Shown here: positions 14,581 to 22,552 of the stretch, one piece after another
Layout of the letters: the number at the start of each line of letters is the position of its first letter
How positions within the stretch are numbered: position 1 is the stretch's first letter
Virus record (IMG/VR): IMGVR_UViG_3300034356_001766
Span: 1-64,000 of that record
Origin: a virus
Length of the DNA: 64,000 nt
Direction: 5' to 3' (one strand)
Position numbers and translations under genes: made by a program
The notes under the pieces: generated by a model
Seen by the model: the letters and a program-made list of their open reading frames with translations, nothing else
The model's database searches: none
Told to the model about the DNA's origin: nothing

Positions 14581-15086
14581 TGCGTAACCTTTTTACACCT
14601 CAGGAAATAGATCTTAAGATTAAGATAATAGCTAAAAAGATTTCTGCCGAACACCAGGGAGATAAAACTCCCGTAGTCATGGTAGGGCTTCTCAATGGAG
14701 CGTTTATGTTCTACTCAGACTTAGTACGTAATCTATCAATTGACGTAGAGTGTGATTTTATAAGAGTCAAAAGCTATACAGCCCAGTTTAAGCAAGGTGA
14801 TATCAAGATACTTAAGGACTTAGAGACTCCTATCAAAGGTAAGCACGTATACTTGGTAGATGATATATATGATACCGGCACTACTATGAAAGCACTAATT
14901 GAGTACCTAGAGGTTAAGAAGCCTGCCTCTATCTCGATTGTAACTCTACTTCGTAGAGAAACTTCTCCGACTCCGGAACAAACCTCCTACCATGCCTTGT
15001 CTATCAAAGATGAATGGGTGGTGGGTTACGGGATGGATGATGAAAACGGTTATTCAAGAAATTTAGATGGAGTGTTTGCACTCTGA
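14580..15086 (+). CDS. hpt: Hypoxanthine/guanine phosphoribosyltransferase
   Basis: Salvages hypoxanthine or guanine with PRPP to IMP/GMP. 168 residues, normal length. PRPP motif VYLVDDIYDTGTTM and the N-terminal LLNGAFMFYSDL loop are clear. Its place inside the deazaguanine locus is notable: DpdA-type base exchange releases free guanine from DNA, and this enzyme could return it to GMP and on to GTP, the FolE substrate. That link is inference. Confidence 0.92.
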   Translation: MRNLFTPQEIDLKIKIIAKKISAEHQGDKTPVVMVGLLNGAFMFYSDLVRNLSIDVECDFIRVKSYTAQFKQGDIKILKDLETPIKGKHVYLVDDIYDTGTTMKALIEYLEVKKPASISIVTLLRRETSPTPEQTSYHALSIKDEWVVGYGMDDENGYSRNLDGVFAL

Positions 15087-15105
15087 GATAAGTTTCGTAT
15101 ATTGT
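15076..15105 (+). promoter_or_regulatory. Promoter TTTG-N19-TATATTGT
   Basis: TTG 15076-15078 (inside the end of hpt) and TATATTGT 15098-15105, preceded by TTTCG. The spacer is 19 nt, one shorter than in the other 15 promoters. Drives folE and the genes behind it. Confidence 0.6.
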
Positions 15106-15111
15106 ACAACG

Positions 15112-15137
15112 GTGTCGTAGCACCACCTTAAAAACAC
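15112..15137 (+). promoter_or_regulatory. Shared 5'-leader element, copy 2
   Basis: Matches 11222-11247 at 23 of 26 positions. GGTG (15111-15114) and CACC can pair as a small hairpin directly at the predicted transcript start. Precedes folE as the first copy precedes the queD/queE operon. Confidence 0.6.
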
Positions 15138-15145
15138 TAATTAAT

Positions 15146-15856
15146 ATGGCAGATAAAAAGCACTATGATGTTGAACTAGCTAAAGCCGGGTTCGCTAACG
15201 GCATCTCTACCCAGCTCGCTGATAAGTTCAAGAAGCATAAGATGATCGATATTCATCTTTCCGAGCAGGAGAAACACGCCATCATCCAAGACGCTGCACA
15301 GGCGTTTGGAAAGTTCCTAGATGCGCTAGGTGTTGACTGGAAGAACGATCCTAACTCCTCCGACACCCCTAACCGAGTTGCTAAGGCTTACGTAAACGAT
15401 TTATGGGCTGGACGATTCAATCCTATGCCCGCTATCACGGCATTCCCTGCCGACGACTACGACGGGATAGTCTTTGAAGGTAATATTCCTTTGACCTCTA
15501 TGTGCTCCCACCACCACCAAGCCATTCAAGGCCGGGTTCATATCGCTTATATCCCAGGTCCAGGCGGTAAAGTGATCGGGCTATCTAAACTAAACCGGGT
15601 AGTAGAGCATTTCGGCCGCCGAGGAGCAATCCAGGAACAGCTTACAGTCGCCATCCATAACGCAGTCAATACCGTTTGCGAAGATAACATCGGTGTAGCT
15701 GTTATGATTGAAGCTACTCACAACTGTGTTTCCTGCAGAGGAACAAAACACGCAGGAGCCTCTATGAAAACTTCTAAGTTATCAGGAAGCTTCTTAAACG
15801 AAGACTCAGCCCGTGCTGAATTTTATGAATTTGTAAAAGGATACTCATGCAAGTAA
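15146..15856 (+). CDS. folE: GTP cyclohydrolase I
   Basis: First step of the deazaguanine pathway: GTP to dihydroneopterin triphosphate plus formate. 236 residues. Zinc ligands are present: Cys and His in SMCSHHHQ and Cys in HNCVSCRG. The GLSKLNRVVEHFGRR block binds substrate. Overlaps the next gene by 10 nt. Confidence 0.96.
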   Translation: MADKKHYDVELAKAGFANGISTQLADKFKKHKMIDIHLSEQEKHAIIQDAAQAFGKFLDALGVDWKNDPNSSDTPNRVAKAYVNDLWAGRFNPMPAITAFPADDYDGIVFEGNIPLTSMCSHHHQAIQGRVHIAYIPGPGGKVIGLSKLNRVVEHFGRRGAIQEQLTVAIHNAVNTVCEDNIGVAVMIEATHNCVSCRGTKHAGASMKTSKLSGSFLNEDSARAEFYEFVKGYSCK

Positions 15857-16350
15857 AAAGAGTAAAATTTGTTGATGAAGTAGAAGTATTCAACAAAACG
15901 TTCGGTAAGCCTAACAACTACACCCCTACCGTCCCTAATGATAAAAAGCTTACTGACTTTGTAGTTAGCTTTATTAGAGAGGAGACTGATGAACTTGAGC
16001 AGGCCATCAAGGATAAAGATATCGTTGAGGTACTGGACGCGATATGTGATCTTCTGTATGTCGCAGTCGGTAATGCTACTATGGTCTTCGGACTCAAGGA
16101 TAAGCTAGTCCCGGCCTACGCCGAGGTACAAGCCTCGAATATGTCTAAGAGCTGTGCTACTGTTGAAGAAGCTGTAGCTACCATCAATGAGAGATCTAAA
16201 GAGCATGGGGAGTGTTACTTCCGAAAGGTTGGTAGCCGATATGTTGTCTATCGGAAGTCTGACGATAAGGTTATGAAGTCCATAAACTACTTCGCCCCTA
16301 ACCTCGAGCAATTCTTTACCGAAGAAGAAATTAAAAAAGCCAAGCAATGA
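15847..16350 (+). CDS. MazG-like nucleotide pyrophosphohydrolase
   Basis: 167 residues. All-alpha NTP-PPase signature EETDELEQA...EVLDAICDLLYV (E-x-x-E...E-x-x-D metal site) and AYAEVQASNMSK, as in phosphoribosyl-ATP pyrophosphohydrolase/MazG-type phage enzymes. Hydrolyses a (d)NTP to NMP and pyrophosphate. C-terminal ~60 residues look like an added small domain. Could clear a non-canonical nucleotide, tune dGTP/GTP or ppGpp; which one is unknown. Confidence 0.85.
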   Translation: MQVKRVKFVDEVEVFNKTFGKPNNYTPTVPNDKKLTDFVVSFIREETDELEQAIKDKDIVEVLDAICDLLYVAVGNATMVFGLKDKLVPAYAEVQASNMSKSCATVEEAVATINERSKEHGECYFRKVGSRYVVYRKSDDKVMKSINYFAPNLEQFFTEEEIKKAKQ

Positions 16351-16535
16351 CACCCCAGGAATTAATCGATCAAAATAAAACTTTCTCAGAAGAGTTGCAG
16401 CAATGGATTGTACCTCTTATCTTTGTAGACGAAGCTCTTAGGATGAAAACTGCTCAGGAGGTCGACCAGAGTATTAAACAGCTTGAAGAAGTAATGCAAG
16501 AATTAAATTCAGTAATTAATAAGATAAATGATTAA
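16347..16535 (+). CDS. Small coiled-coil protein
   Basis: 62 residues, C-terminal heptads (IKQLEEVMQELNSVINKI). Overlaps both neighbours by 4 and 8 nt, so it is probably an operon member that accompanies the MazG-like or DpdA protein. Not recognised. Confidence 0.6.
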   Translation: MTPQELIDQNKTFSEELQQWIVPLIFVDEALRMKTAQEVDQSIKQLEEVMQELNSVINKIND

Positions 16536-17358
16536 GATAGCTCATGAAGCTCCAAAAGCCATCTTCGGTAAGATGCAAGAACTTACTGATTACGATTATG
16601 CTTTAGTGCATCTCTTTGAAGAAGATCCTGAATACCTTCAGCAGTTCAAAGACGCTTTAGCAGCAGGCAGGGAGGTTATCTTAGATAATTCTATCTTTGA
16701 ACTTGAAGAAGCTTTTGATGCCGAACGTTTTACTTACTGGATCAACGAACTTAAGCCAACCTGGTATATTGTTCCTGATGCATTAGAGAACGTAAAGAAG
16801 ACTATGTCTAATATGGCAGAGTGGAATGTTAGGTATGCTCACAAAGTACCCGTTGAATGTAAGAAGATTGGGGTTGTGCAGGGTAAGACTTATACCGAGC
16901 TCGCTAACTGCTACGATCACATGATCAATTCAGCTCAAGTTGATATGGTTGCTATCTCTTTTGACTACAGTTACTACGAGGAGAAGTTTCCTCACCCTAA
17001 TAAGTACGTCAGCTGGATGCTGGGTAGGGTTCAGCTACTAGGTCGGATGCTTAAAGACGGAGTAATTAATACTGATATGCCTCATCACCTTCTAGGTTGC
17101 GGACTACCTCAAGAGTTTCAATTTTACCGCGAAGCTAATTATGATTGGATTTACTCCTTGGATACTTCCAACCCAGTAGTCCACGGCCTGAAAGAGGTCT
17201 ACTACAAGGATCAGGGGCTATGGAATAAAGAATCTCAGAAACTCTTTACCATGATTAACTCTGAAGTAACTTCTACTCAGATGGAGGTCATTCGTCATAA
17301 TGTCTCACGCTTTAGATGGTTTGCAAATGGAAACGCGCAAGTGGGTAGCATTCTTTAG
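16528..17358 (+). CDS. dpdA: DpdA-like DNA guanine transglycosylase (TGT fold)
   Basis: Would exchange guanine in phage DNA for a 7-deazaguanine base. 276 residues. Features in keeping with the phage TGT-like family: LDNSIFELEEAF (Asp near the base pocket), a (beta/alpha) barrel strand WYIVPDAL, KKIGVVQGKTYTELANC, HHLLGCGLPQEF (TGT-like G-x-P) and SLDTSNPVVHG with a possible nucleophilic Asp. The tRNA-TGT zinc Cys site is absent, as expected for shorter phage versions. Assignment rests on these motifs and on being surrounded by folE, queD, queE, queC, queF. Downstream formyltransferase overlaps its end. Confidence 0.8.
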   Translation: MIKIAHEAPKAIFGKMQELTDYDYALVHLFEEDPEYLQQFKDALAAGREVILDNSIFELEEAFDAERFTYWINELKPTWYIVPDALENVKKTMSNMAEWNVRYAHKVPVECKKIGVVQGKTYTELANCYDHMINSAQVDMVAISFDYSYYEEKFPHPNKYVSWMLGRVQLLGRMLKDGVINTDMPHHLLGCGLPQEFQFYREANYDWIYSLDTSNPVVHGLKEVYYKDQGLWNKESQKLFTMINSEVTSTQMEVIRHNVSRFRWFANGNAQVGSIL

Positions 17359-17863
17359 TCAGACTGGTTCCGAGATCGTTCAGATCTCAGAAGCACTGGG
17401 CCGATGGCCGGATATGATTATTACCAATCGCCGGCCTGAGTCTGCTAGGATTATTAATTCCGGGATACCTGAAGATAAGATTTATTATACCTCCAATAGT
17501 CCTGAGGGGTATGAGTATTTTCATTACCTCTGTCAGGTACAAGATCCGATAGTTACTCTTCACGGATGGCTGAGAGTAGTACCAGAGGAAATTTGTACTA
17601 ATTACGAGATGTATAACGGACATCCAGGACTTATAACCAAGTACCCTGAACTCAAAGGTAAAGATCCTCAGATCCGAGCCTTCCAAGGAAATTATAACAC
17701 AGGAGGTTGCGTTATTCATAAAGTAACTCCCGGGGTAGACGAAGGAGAGATCCTTATGGAAAGAGAAGTAGGAATCAGGCTGTTGGATCATGAGGGTTTA
17801 TTTCGTATCTTGCATAAGACTTCGGTAGATATGTGGGTAGAATTCCTTAAAGAAAGGTTATGA
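17327..17863 (+). CDS. dpdN: Formyltransferase, candidate dPreQ1 N-formyltransferase (DpdN)
   Basis: 178 residues of a PurN/Fmt-type formyltransferase: start KWVAFFSQTGSEIVQI, PDMIITN, VTLHGWLRVVP, the signature NGHPGLI (family N-x-HP-S/G), ending GCVIHKVTPGVDEGEI with the Asp of the family's active site. Uses 10-formyl-tetrahydrofolate. I chose the ATG at 17327 because it aligns with the family start; an ATG at 17300 is possible. From memory, a formyltransferase named DpdN has been proposed to make 7-(formylamino)methyl-7-deazaguanine in phage DNA; between dpdA and queF this gene fits that role. Confidence 0.8.
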   Translation: METRKWVAFFSQTGSEIVQISEALGRWPDMIITNRRPESARIINSGIPEDKIYYTSNSPEGYEYFHYLCQVQDPIVTLHGWLRVVPEEICTNYEMYNGHPGLITKYPELKGKDPQIRAFQGNYNTGGCVIHKVTPGVDEGEILMEREVGIRLLDHEGLFRILHKTSVDMWVEFLKERL

Positions 17864-18378
17864 TTAAGAGATTGGCATTAGTAGGGGCTAGCAGTACCGG
17901 TAAAACGACTGTGTATGAGCTGCTTAAGAATCAGCTCCCTAAGTGGGAGTTTGTAAATGAAAGTACCCGGAGGGTAGCTCGGTATGGCTTCCCTATCAAT
18001 GAACTCGGCACTACCGAAACTCAGTTAGCTATCTCAAGCTTTCATCTAGAGGCATTACTCAAACCTTACAACCTGATCTTAGACCGCTGCTACTTAGACT
18101 TAGTAGTTTACTCCCGTCATATGCCCGGACTCTCCCAGTCCGGTCTAGAGTACATAGAAGATACTTGGAAGAGAGTCCAGGATGAATATACCCACTATAT
18201 TTATTTCCCTATCGAGTTCCAGGCGATCGATGACGGAGAAAGAAGTGTTGACGAAGATTGGAGAAAGATCATCGATCAAGAATTTAAATACCAGTTGGAT
18301 CAGACTGACAGGCATTACCTGGCTGTGACCGGCTCACCTATGCAGAGAATAAATCAAATCCTTAAATACATTAAATAA
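17860..18378 (+). CDS. NadR/Ttd14-like P-loop ATPase (AAA_28)
   Basis: 172 residues. Walker A GASSTGKTT at the N-terminus, LILDRCYLDLVVYS as the Walker-B-like/DR-x-x-LD segment, a lid with DGERSVDEDWR. Such proteins include the nicotinamide-riboside kinase domain of NadR. Lies with 4-nt overlaps between the formyltransferase and queF, so it may act on a nucleoside or base of the pathway, or on NAD(P) supply for QueF; unknown. Confidence 0.75.
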   Translation: MIKRLALVGASSTGKTTVYELLKNQLPKWEFVNESTRRVARYGFPINELGTTETQLAISSFHLEALLKPYNLILDRCYLDLVVYSRHMPGLSQSGLEYIEDTWKRVQDEYTHYIYFPIEFQAIDDGERSVDEDWRKIIDQEFKYQLDQTDRHYLAVTGSPMQRINQILKYIK

Positions 18379-19292
18379 TGGACCATAATAAGAACCAAAG
18401 TGCAGTTGTAGAGATTGCAAGCAAACACCTCGGCCAGGTAGGAGGTGCCGGGTACTCCGATCAGTACGATCCTTCGCTGCTGGTTGCGATCCCACGTTAC
18501 CTAAACCGAGAGGCTTACGGCATCAAAGAAGAGAGCCTACCTTTTATAGGAGTGGATGTCTGGAATGCTTACGAAGTCTCGGCGATCACTAAGAAAGGAT
18601 TACCGGTAGCAGGGATGCTTAAGATTGTATGTCCTGCCGACTCACCTTTCCACGTAGAGTCAAAGTCAATCAAGCTTTACCTAAACTCTTTTAACATGAC
18701 TGCTTTCGGTGAGACTGCTAGAGAGTGTATCGAGTTTATCGAAAGTCAGGTCTCTAAAGATCTTACCGACCTCCTGCAAGGAGAGGTGACTTGTAAGTTT
18801 TTTACCAGTAACGATATTCACGAGTATCAGTTTGTAGAGTTTACTCCCCTCGGTGCTTTGGTTGATCTGGATGCAGTAGAGTTTACTTCCTTCCATTCTG
18901 ATGCTACCCAGCTTAAGATCTGGCATACAAAAGAGGATGTAGTAGTTAAGAAGATTGAATCTGATCTACTTAGATCTAATTGCCGGGTGACCAATCAGCC
19001 GGATTGGGGTGATGTTTATATTCATATGATTGGTAAGAACGTTCCTGATGAGGCATCACTGGCCCAGTACATAGTCTCTCACCGCCAGGTATCTCACTTC
19101 CACGAAGAGATTTGTGAGATGATCTTTACCCACCTTACTGAGGCTTATCAGCCTGAAGGTCTGATGGTAGCATGTCTTTACACCCGAAGAGGAGGATTGG
19201 ATATTAACCCTATCCGATCAACGCACGCTAATCTGATCCCGGGCTGGTACAAAGATCCTACCAAGCGGATGAAGAAAACTTTACGACAATAA
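18378..19292 (+). CDS. queF: QueF NADPH-dependent preQ0 reductase, bimodular type
   Basis: Reduces the nitrile of preQ0 to the aminomethyl of preQ1. 304 residues, the long two-module form like E. coli QueF. The substrate/NADPH block FHVESKSIKLYLNSFNMTAF is canonical; the catalytic Cys is in SNCRVTNQPDWGDV together with the proton-relay Asp; SHFHEEICE and RRGGLDINPIRS complete the family. Presence of QueF implies the pathway goes past preQ0, consistent with the formyltransferase. Last gene before the polA promoter. Confidence 0.95.
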   Translation: MDHNKNQSAVVEIASKHLGQVGGAGYSDQYDPSLLVAIPRYLNREAYGIKEESLPFIGVDVWNAYEVSAITKKGLPVAGMLKIVCPADSPFHVESKSIKLYLNSFNMTAFGETARECIEFIESQVSKDLTDLLQGEVTCKFFTSNDIHEYQFVEFTPLGALVDLDAVEFTSFHSDATQLKIWHTKEDVVVKKIESDLLRSNCRVTNQPDWGDVYIHMIGKNVPDEASLAQYIVSHRQVSHFHEEICEMIFTHLTEAYQPEGLMVACLYTRRGGLDINPIRSTHANLIPGWYKDPTKRMKKTLRQ

Positions 19293-19295
19293 GAG

Positions 19296-19326
19296 TTGGC
19301 TCCTTCGGGAGCCTTTCTTATATTTA
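19296..19326 (+). promoter_or_regulatory. Promoter TTG-N20-TATATTTA for DNA polymerase
   Basis: TTG 19296-19298, TATATTTA 19319-19326, spacer 20 nt containing the terminator stem-loop. polA starts 5 nt after the -7 box, so its mRNA should be leaderless or have one or two leader bases. Confidence 0.7.
19298..19319 (+). terminator. UUCG-loop terminator inside a promoter spacer
   Basis: GGCTCC (19298-19303), loop TTCG, GGAGCC (19308-19313), then TTTCTT. A strong hairpin ending the queF transcript. It occupies the spacer between the -33 and -7 elements of the polA promoter. Confidence 0.7.
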
Positions 19327-19331
19327 GCTAT

Positions 19332-21665
19332 ATGTCAATAGAAAAAAAGTACTACCTCGTCACCGATAAAGAGACTGTAAACCTCTTAATCCAGCACATC
19401 CAGGAATCAAAAGTAATCGCTTATGATACCGAGACTGACTCCCTCAATATGAGGAAAGGTCAGATTATAGGATTCTCCGTATCAGGGGATATCGGGATGG
19501 GGTTTTACCTACCTACTATGGCCTGGAACCACCAGACCGGTACCCTAGATGAACTTAACATTGAAGGGGTACCTTGCCACTCTATAGCAAAAAAAATCTT
19601 ACCTATGTTAATCGGCAAGAAGCTTGTAATGCACAACGCATCGTTTGACTGCCGGTTTACTAAAAACTTTTACAAGGTTGACCTCCTGGAAAGTTTATGG
19701 GTAGATACTGCCTTACTAGTCCACACCGTCCAAGAGGAGGGAGCAGGGATGGGGGTATTCGGTCTTAAATCTCTAGCAATATCAGTACAGAATGAAATCG
19801 GACTCGACGTCGAAAAAGCTGCCAACGAAGAGCAGGTCCTACTCAAGGAATCTATTAAAGCCAATGGAGGTTCAGCTACTAAGGAAAACTACGAGATTTA
19901 CAAAGCCGACATGGAGCTTTTGGGTAAGTACGCTGCTGCTGATACCGACCTTACTCTTCGTCTGTGTAGTCATTTTATGGACGTTCTTCAACGAGAGGGT
20001 CTTGAAAAATTCTTCTTCGAAGACGAAGTAATGCCCCTCTACAAGGAGGTTACTATCCCGATGGAGGAGATGGGTGTTGACTTGAATATAGATTTGCTGC
20101 TTGAGACTAGGGATGAGATCTTAAAAGACTTAGCTGAGAATAAGCAGATCGTTCTCAAATCTCTGATAGGTACTAAGGCCGGCCAGGAATGGGTCGTAGA
20201 CACTGCTCTAAATGAGTTCCCACCCTCTAACAAAGGTACATGGGCACAGACACTAGCCGAGCGCTACTCCCTCTCTCTGCCTAAATCTGATAAGACTGGT
20301 AAGTTCTCTATAACCAAAAAGACTTTAGAGGAGCTAGAAGATTCTCCTGCTAAGGAATACTTACTAACCGGGGATCTAAACCTCTTAGATACTATGGAGG
20401 CTATGAAGATATCGATGTCTCTATGGAAGCAAAAGAACGACGGCGACTATGTTAACATTCAGTCTAAAAAGCACCTAGGAGAGATAGCATTTAAGTATAT
20501 GAATATCCGGGCTAGGTCTCAGACCGCTAAAGGTCAGGACCAGTTCGATATGGATATGTTGGAGGATTTGTCTAAGACTCACTCCTGGGCCGAGAATCTC
20601 CGGGTGTATAACAAGCTTCTTAAGATTAAGTCTACTTACATCGATCGATTTGTTGATAACGCCGAAGATGGGAAGTACTTCTTTTACTTCAAGCAGCACG
20701 GTACTGTCTCCGGCCGATACGGCTCCGACGCCCAGCAGCTACCCAAACCCAAGGAAGAGGGTGAGGACGTTCCAATTATCGTTAAGTACAATAACGCTGT
20801 TAGAGCTTTCTTGATAGCTGGAGAAGGAAGGAAGATAATCGATGCTGACTACGAGTCACTAGAACCTCACTGCTTTGCTTCAGTATCCGGGGATAGAGGT
20901 CTGCAAGATATCTTTAATAATGGATGGGACTTCTACTCTACAGTCGCTATCAAAGCCGAGAAGCTAGAACTAGATAAAGTCAACTACCCTAATGGAGTTA
21001 GTCCGGATAAAAAATCTCCAGTCTACCTTAAGAAGATCGATCCCGTTAAAAGAAATAAAGCCAAGGCCTACTCGCTAGGAATCGCTTACGGTATGGAGGC
21101 TTACGCGTTAGGAAAGTCTTTGGATATAGATCAGAAAGCAGCCCAGATACTAGTTGACGGATACTTGGATGGGTTCCCTGAGCTTAAAGCCTGGAGGATC
21201 AACTCCCGGCAGCACGTCAAAGAACATGGCTCTATTAAGAATAAAGTAGGTCGGGTGAGGCACCTACCTAAAGTCCAGAGACTCTACCTTAAGTACGGAG
21301 ATCAGATCATGGACTGGAGATATAGGAATGAGCTCGCCAATACTTACGGTAAGGAACAGGTCATGAGTATGTATAGGGATTATCGCAACGGACTTAATAA
21401 CTGCCTGAACTATCAGCTGCAGTCTCTAGCAGCGGCTGTTGTCAACCGAGCTGCTATCCAGATCAATCGGAAGTTAAAAGAGATGGGAATTGACGGACGA
21501 GTTCAGGCTCAAGTCCATGACCAGCTTATAATCAACGTTCCGGAACATCAGGCTGAGTTAGTAGCCCCTATCATAAAAGAGATCATGGAAAACACCACCC
21601 AGCTAGAAGGAGTAACTCTAAAAGCCCCTCCTGAGATTACCAATAATTGGAGGGATGGGCACTAA
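19332..21665 (+). CDS. polA: Family A DNA polymerase with 3'-5' exonuclease
   Basis: 777 residues from the ATG at 19332 (the frame extends upstream only through the promoter). Exonuclease motifs: YDTETDSL (DxE), NASFDCRF, YAAADTDL. Polymerase motif A DADYESLEPH, motif B RNKAKAYSLGIAYGMEAYALG region, motif C QVHDQL, where the usual VHDE Glu is Gln. No 5'-3' exonuclease domain, as in T7-like and many phage PolA. Replicative polymerase of the phage. Confidence 0.95.
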   Translation: MSIEKKYYLVTDKETVNLLIQHIQESKVIAYDTETDSLNMRKGQIIGFSVSGDIGMGFYLPTMAWNHQTGTLDELNIEGVPCHSIAKKILPMLIGKKLVMHNASFDCRFTKNFYKVDLLESLWVDTALLVHTVQEEGAGMGVFGLKSLAISVQNEIGLDVEKAANEEQVLLKESIKANGGSATKENYEIYKADMELLGKYAAADTDLTLRLCSHFMDVLQREGLEKFFFEDEVMPLYKEVTIPMEEMGVDLNIDLLLETRDEILKDLAENKQIVLKSLIGTKAGQEWVVDTALNEFPPSNKGTWAQTLAERYSLSLPKSDKTGKFSITKKTLEELEDSPAKEYLLTGDLNLLDTMEAMKISMSLWKQKNDGDYVNIQSKKHLGEIAFKYMNIRARSQTAKGQDQFDMDMLEDLSKTHSWAENLRVYNKLLKIKSTYIDRFVDNAEDGKYFFYFKQHGTVSGRYGSDAQQLPKPKEEGEDVPIIVKYNNAVRAFLIAGEGRKIIDADYESLEPHCFASVSGDRGLQDIFNNGWDFYSTVAIKAEKLELDKVNYPNGVSPDKKSPVYLKKIDPVKRNKAKAYSLGIAYGMEAYALGKSLDIDQKAAQILVDGYLDGFPELKAWRINSRQHVKEHGSIKNKVGRVRHLPKVQRLYLKYGDQIMDWRYRNELANTYGKEQVMSMYRDYRNGLNNCLNYQLQSLAAAVVNRAAIQINRKLKEMGIDGRVQAQVHDQLIINVPEHQAELVAPIIKEIMENTTQLEGVTLKAPPEITNNWRDGH

Positions 21666-21692
21666 AATAAAAAGTTTATATATTTATATAAA

Positions 21693-21733
21693 AGAGCAGG
21701 GGACCGCTCTAAACGACTCACCGATTGGGAGTC
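21693..21733 (+). promoter_or_regulatory. Two adjacent hairpins in the hsp20 leader
   Basis: AGAGC/GCTCT (21693-21697 with 21706-21710) and GACTC-A-CC/GG-GAGTC (21715-21733, loop GATT) stand side by side in the 109-nt gap before the hsp20 gene. A structured 5' UTR before a small heat-shock gene suggests an RNA thermometer or stability element. No T-run follows, so a terminator is unlikely. Confidence 0.5.
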
Positions 21734-21774
21734 AGGTTATGTTAAATTATTAATTAAAAATAGATCTTAGGACT

Positions 21775-22212
21775 ATGACACACATCAAGTACACCCCGTG
21801 GACTGTAGATTATACATCCACATTCGATATCCTTTTTAAGGATTTCTTTAACACAAACTCAACGTTTGTATCCCCGATCGATCAAAAGATCGGACATCCA
21901 GTAGATATTTATGAAAATGAAAAAGGGTTATTCTTCGAGATCGCCGCTACCGGCCTCTCGAAACAAGATACCAAAATCTCCATTGAAGGTGACGTCCTTC
22001 GAATTATTCACGATAAAGTGGAAGAGCAGATCGATAAGACTAAAGTTCGTTATTACAACAAAGGACTTAGTAAGCGATCGTTCAATCTAGGTTATAAAAT
22101 CGCCCGTCGATTTGATTTGAGCACCATTGATGCCCAGATGAAAGACGGATTACTAACTATTTCAATCTCTCATGCTGAAGGCAATAAGCCTCACGAAGTA
22201 AAGATTAAATAG
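21775..22212 (+). CDS. Hsp20 small heat-shock protein
   Basis: 145 residues. Short N-terminal arm, alpha-crystallin domain (PVDIYENEKGLFFEIAATGL to GLLTISI) and a C-terminal extension ending HEVKIK. ATP-independent holdase that would keep phage or host proteins soluble and pass them to the GroEL encoded 600 bp downstream. Separate leader with hairpins and its own terminator. Confidence 0.92.
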   Translation: MTHIKYTPWTVDYTSTFDILFKDFFNTNSTFVSPIDQKIGHPVDIYENEKGLFFEIAATGLSKQDTKISIEGDVLRIIHDKVEEQIDKTKVRYYNKGLSKRSFNLGYKIARRFDLSTIDAQMKDGLLTISISHAEGNKPHEVKIK

Positions 22213-22214
22213 AG

Positions 22215-22241
22215 TTGCATTTGGTCCCCTGCAATTTTTTT
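22215..22241 (+). terminator. Terminator overlapping the next promoter
   Basis: TTGCA (22215-22219) pairs with TGCAA (22230-22234), followed by seven T. The loop contains the -33 TTG of the next promoter. Ends hsp20. Confidence 0.5.
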
Positions 22242-22251
22242 CGTATCTTTA
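22221..22251 (+). promoter_or_regulatory. Promoter TTG-N20-TATCTTTA of the chaperonin operon
   Basis: TTG 22221-22223, TATCTTTA 22244-22251, 20-nt spacer, TTTTCG before the -7 box. Reads into 22271-groES-groEL and on. Confidence 0.75.
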
Positions 22252-22270
22252 AGTATTAATCAATATAGTT

Positions 22271-22552
22271 ATGACAAGAGGAAAAAAAGTTGGGCATATT
22301 AAGCCGCAAATTACCATTAAGGATGAGATGATCAATCCTTACTACGTTAGTGTAGATGAGAATCAATTCACCGTTCAGATCGAAGGTTCTACTCTCCCGT
22401 TAGGGTACTACAGTACTCTGGAAGTAGCTATCAAACGTATCGCAAAATATAAGCTTGTAGAGAATCTTAATCAGTCTACTGTTGACTTGAACAGCTTCCT
22501 TAAGGCTTACGATTCCATTCTAAGTCAAATCAATAACAGAATCCCAGTATGA
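22271..22552 (+). CDS. Hypothetical protein upstream of groES
   Basis: 93 residues, first gene of the chaperonin operon. Basic start, beta-rich middle (YYVSVDENQFTVQIEG), helical end. The YYSTLE-x-AIKRI motif occurs in small phage proteins I recall without a known function. Overlaps groES by 4 nt. Confidence 0.65.
   Translation: MTRGKKVGHIKPQITIKDEMINPYYVSVDENQFTVQIEGSTLPLGYYSTLEVAIKRIAKYKLVENLNQSTVDLNSFLKAYDSILSQINNRIPV

Noticed and set aside
19296-19331. Upstream TTG start for polA
   Set aside because: The TTG is the -33 promoter element and the codons that follow are the terminator hairpin.
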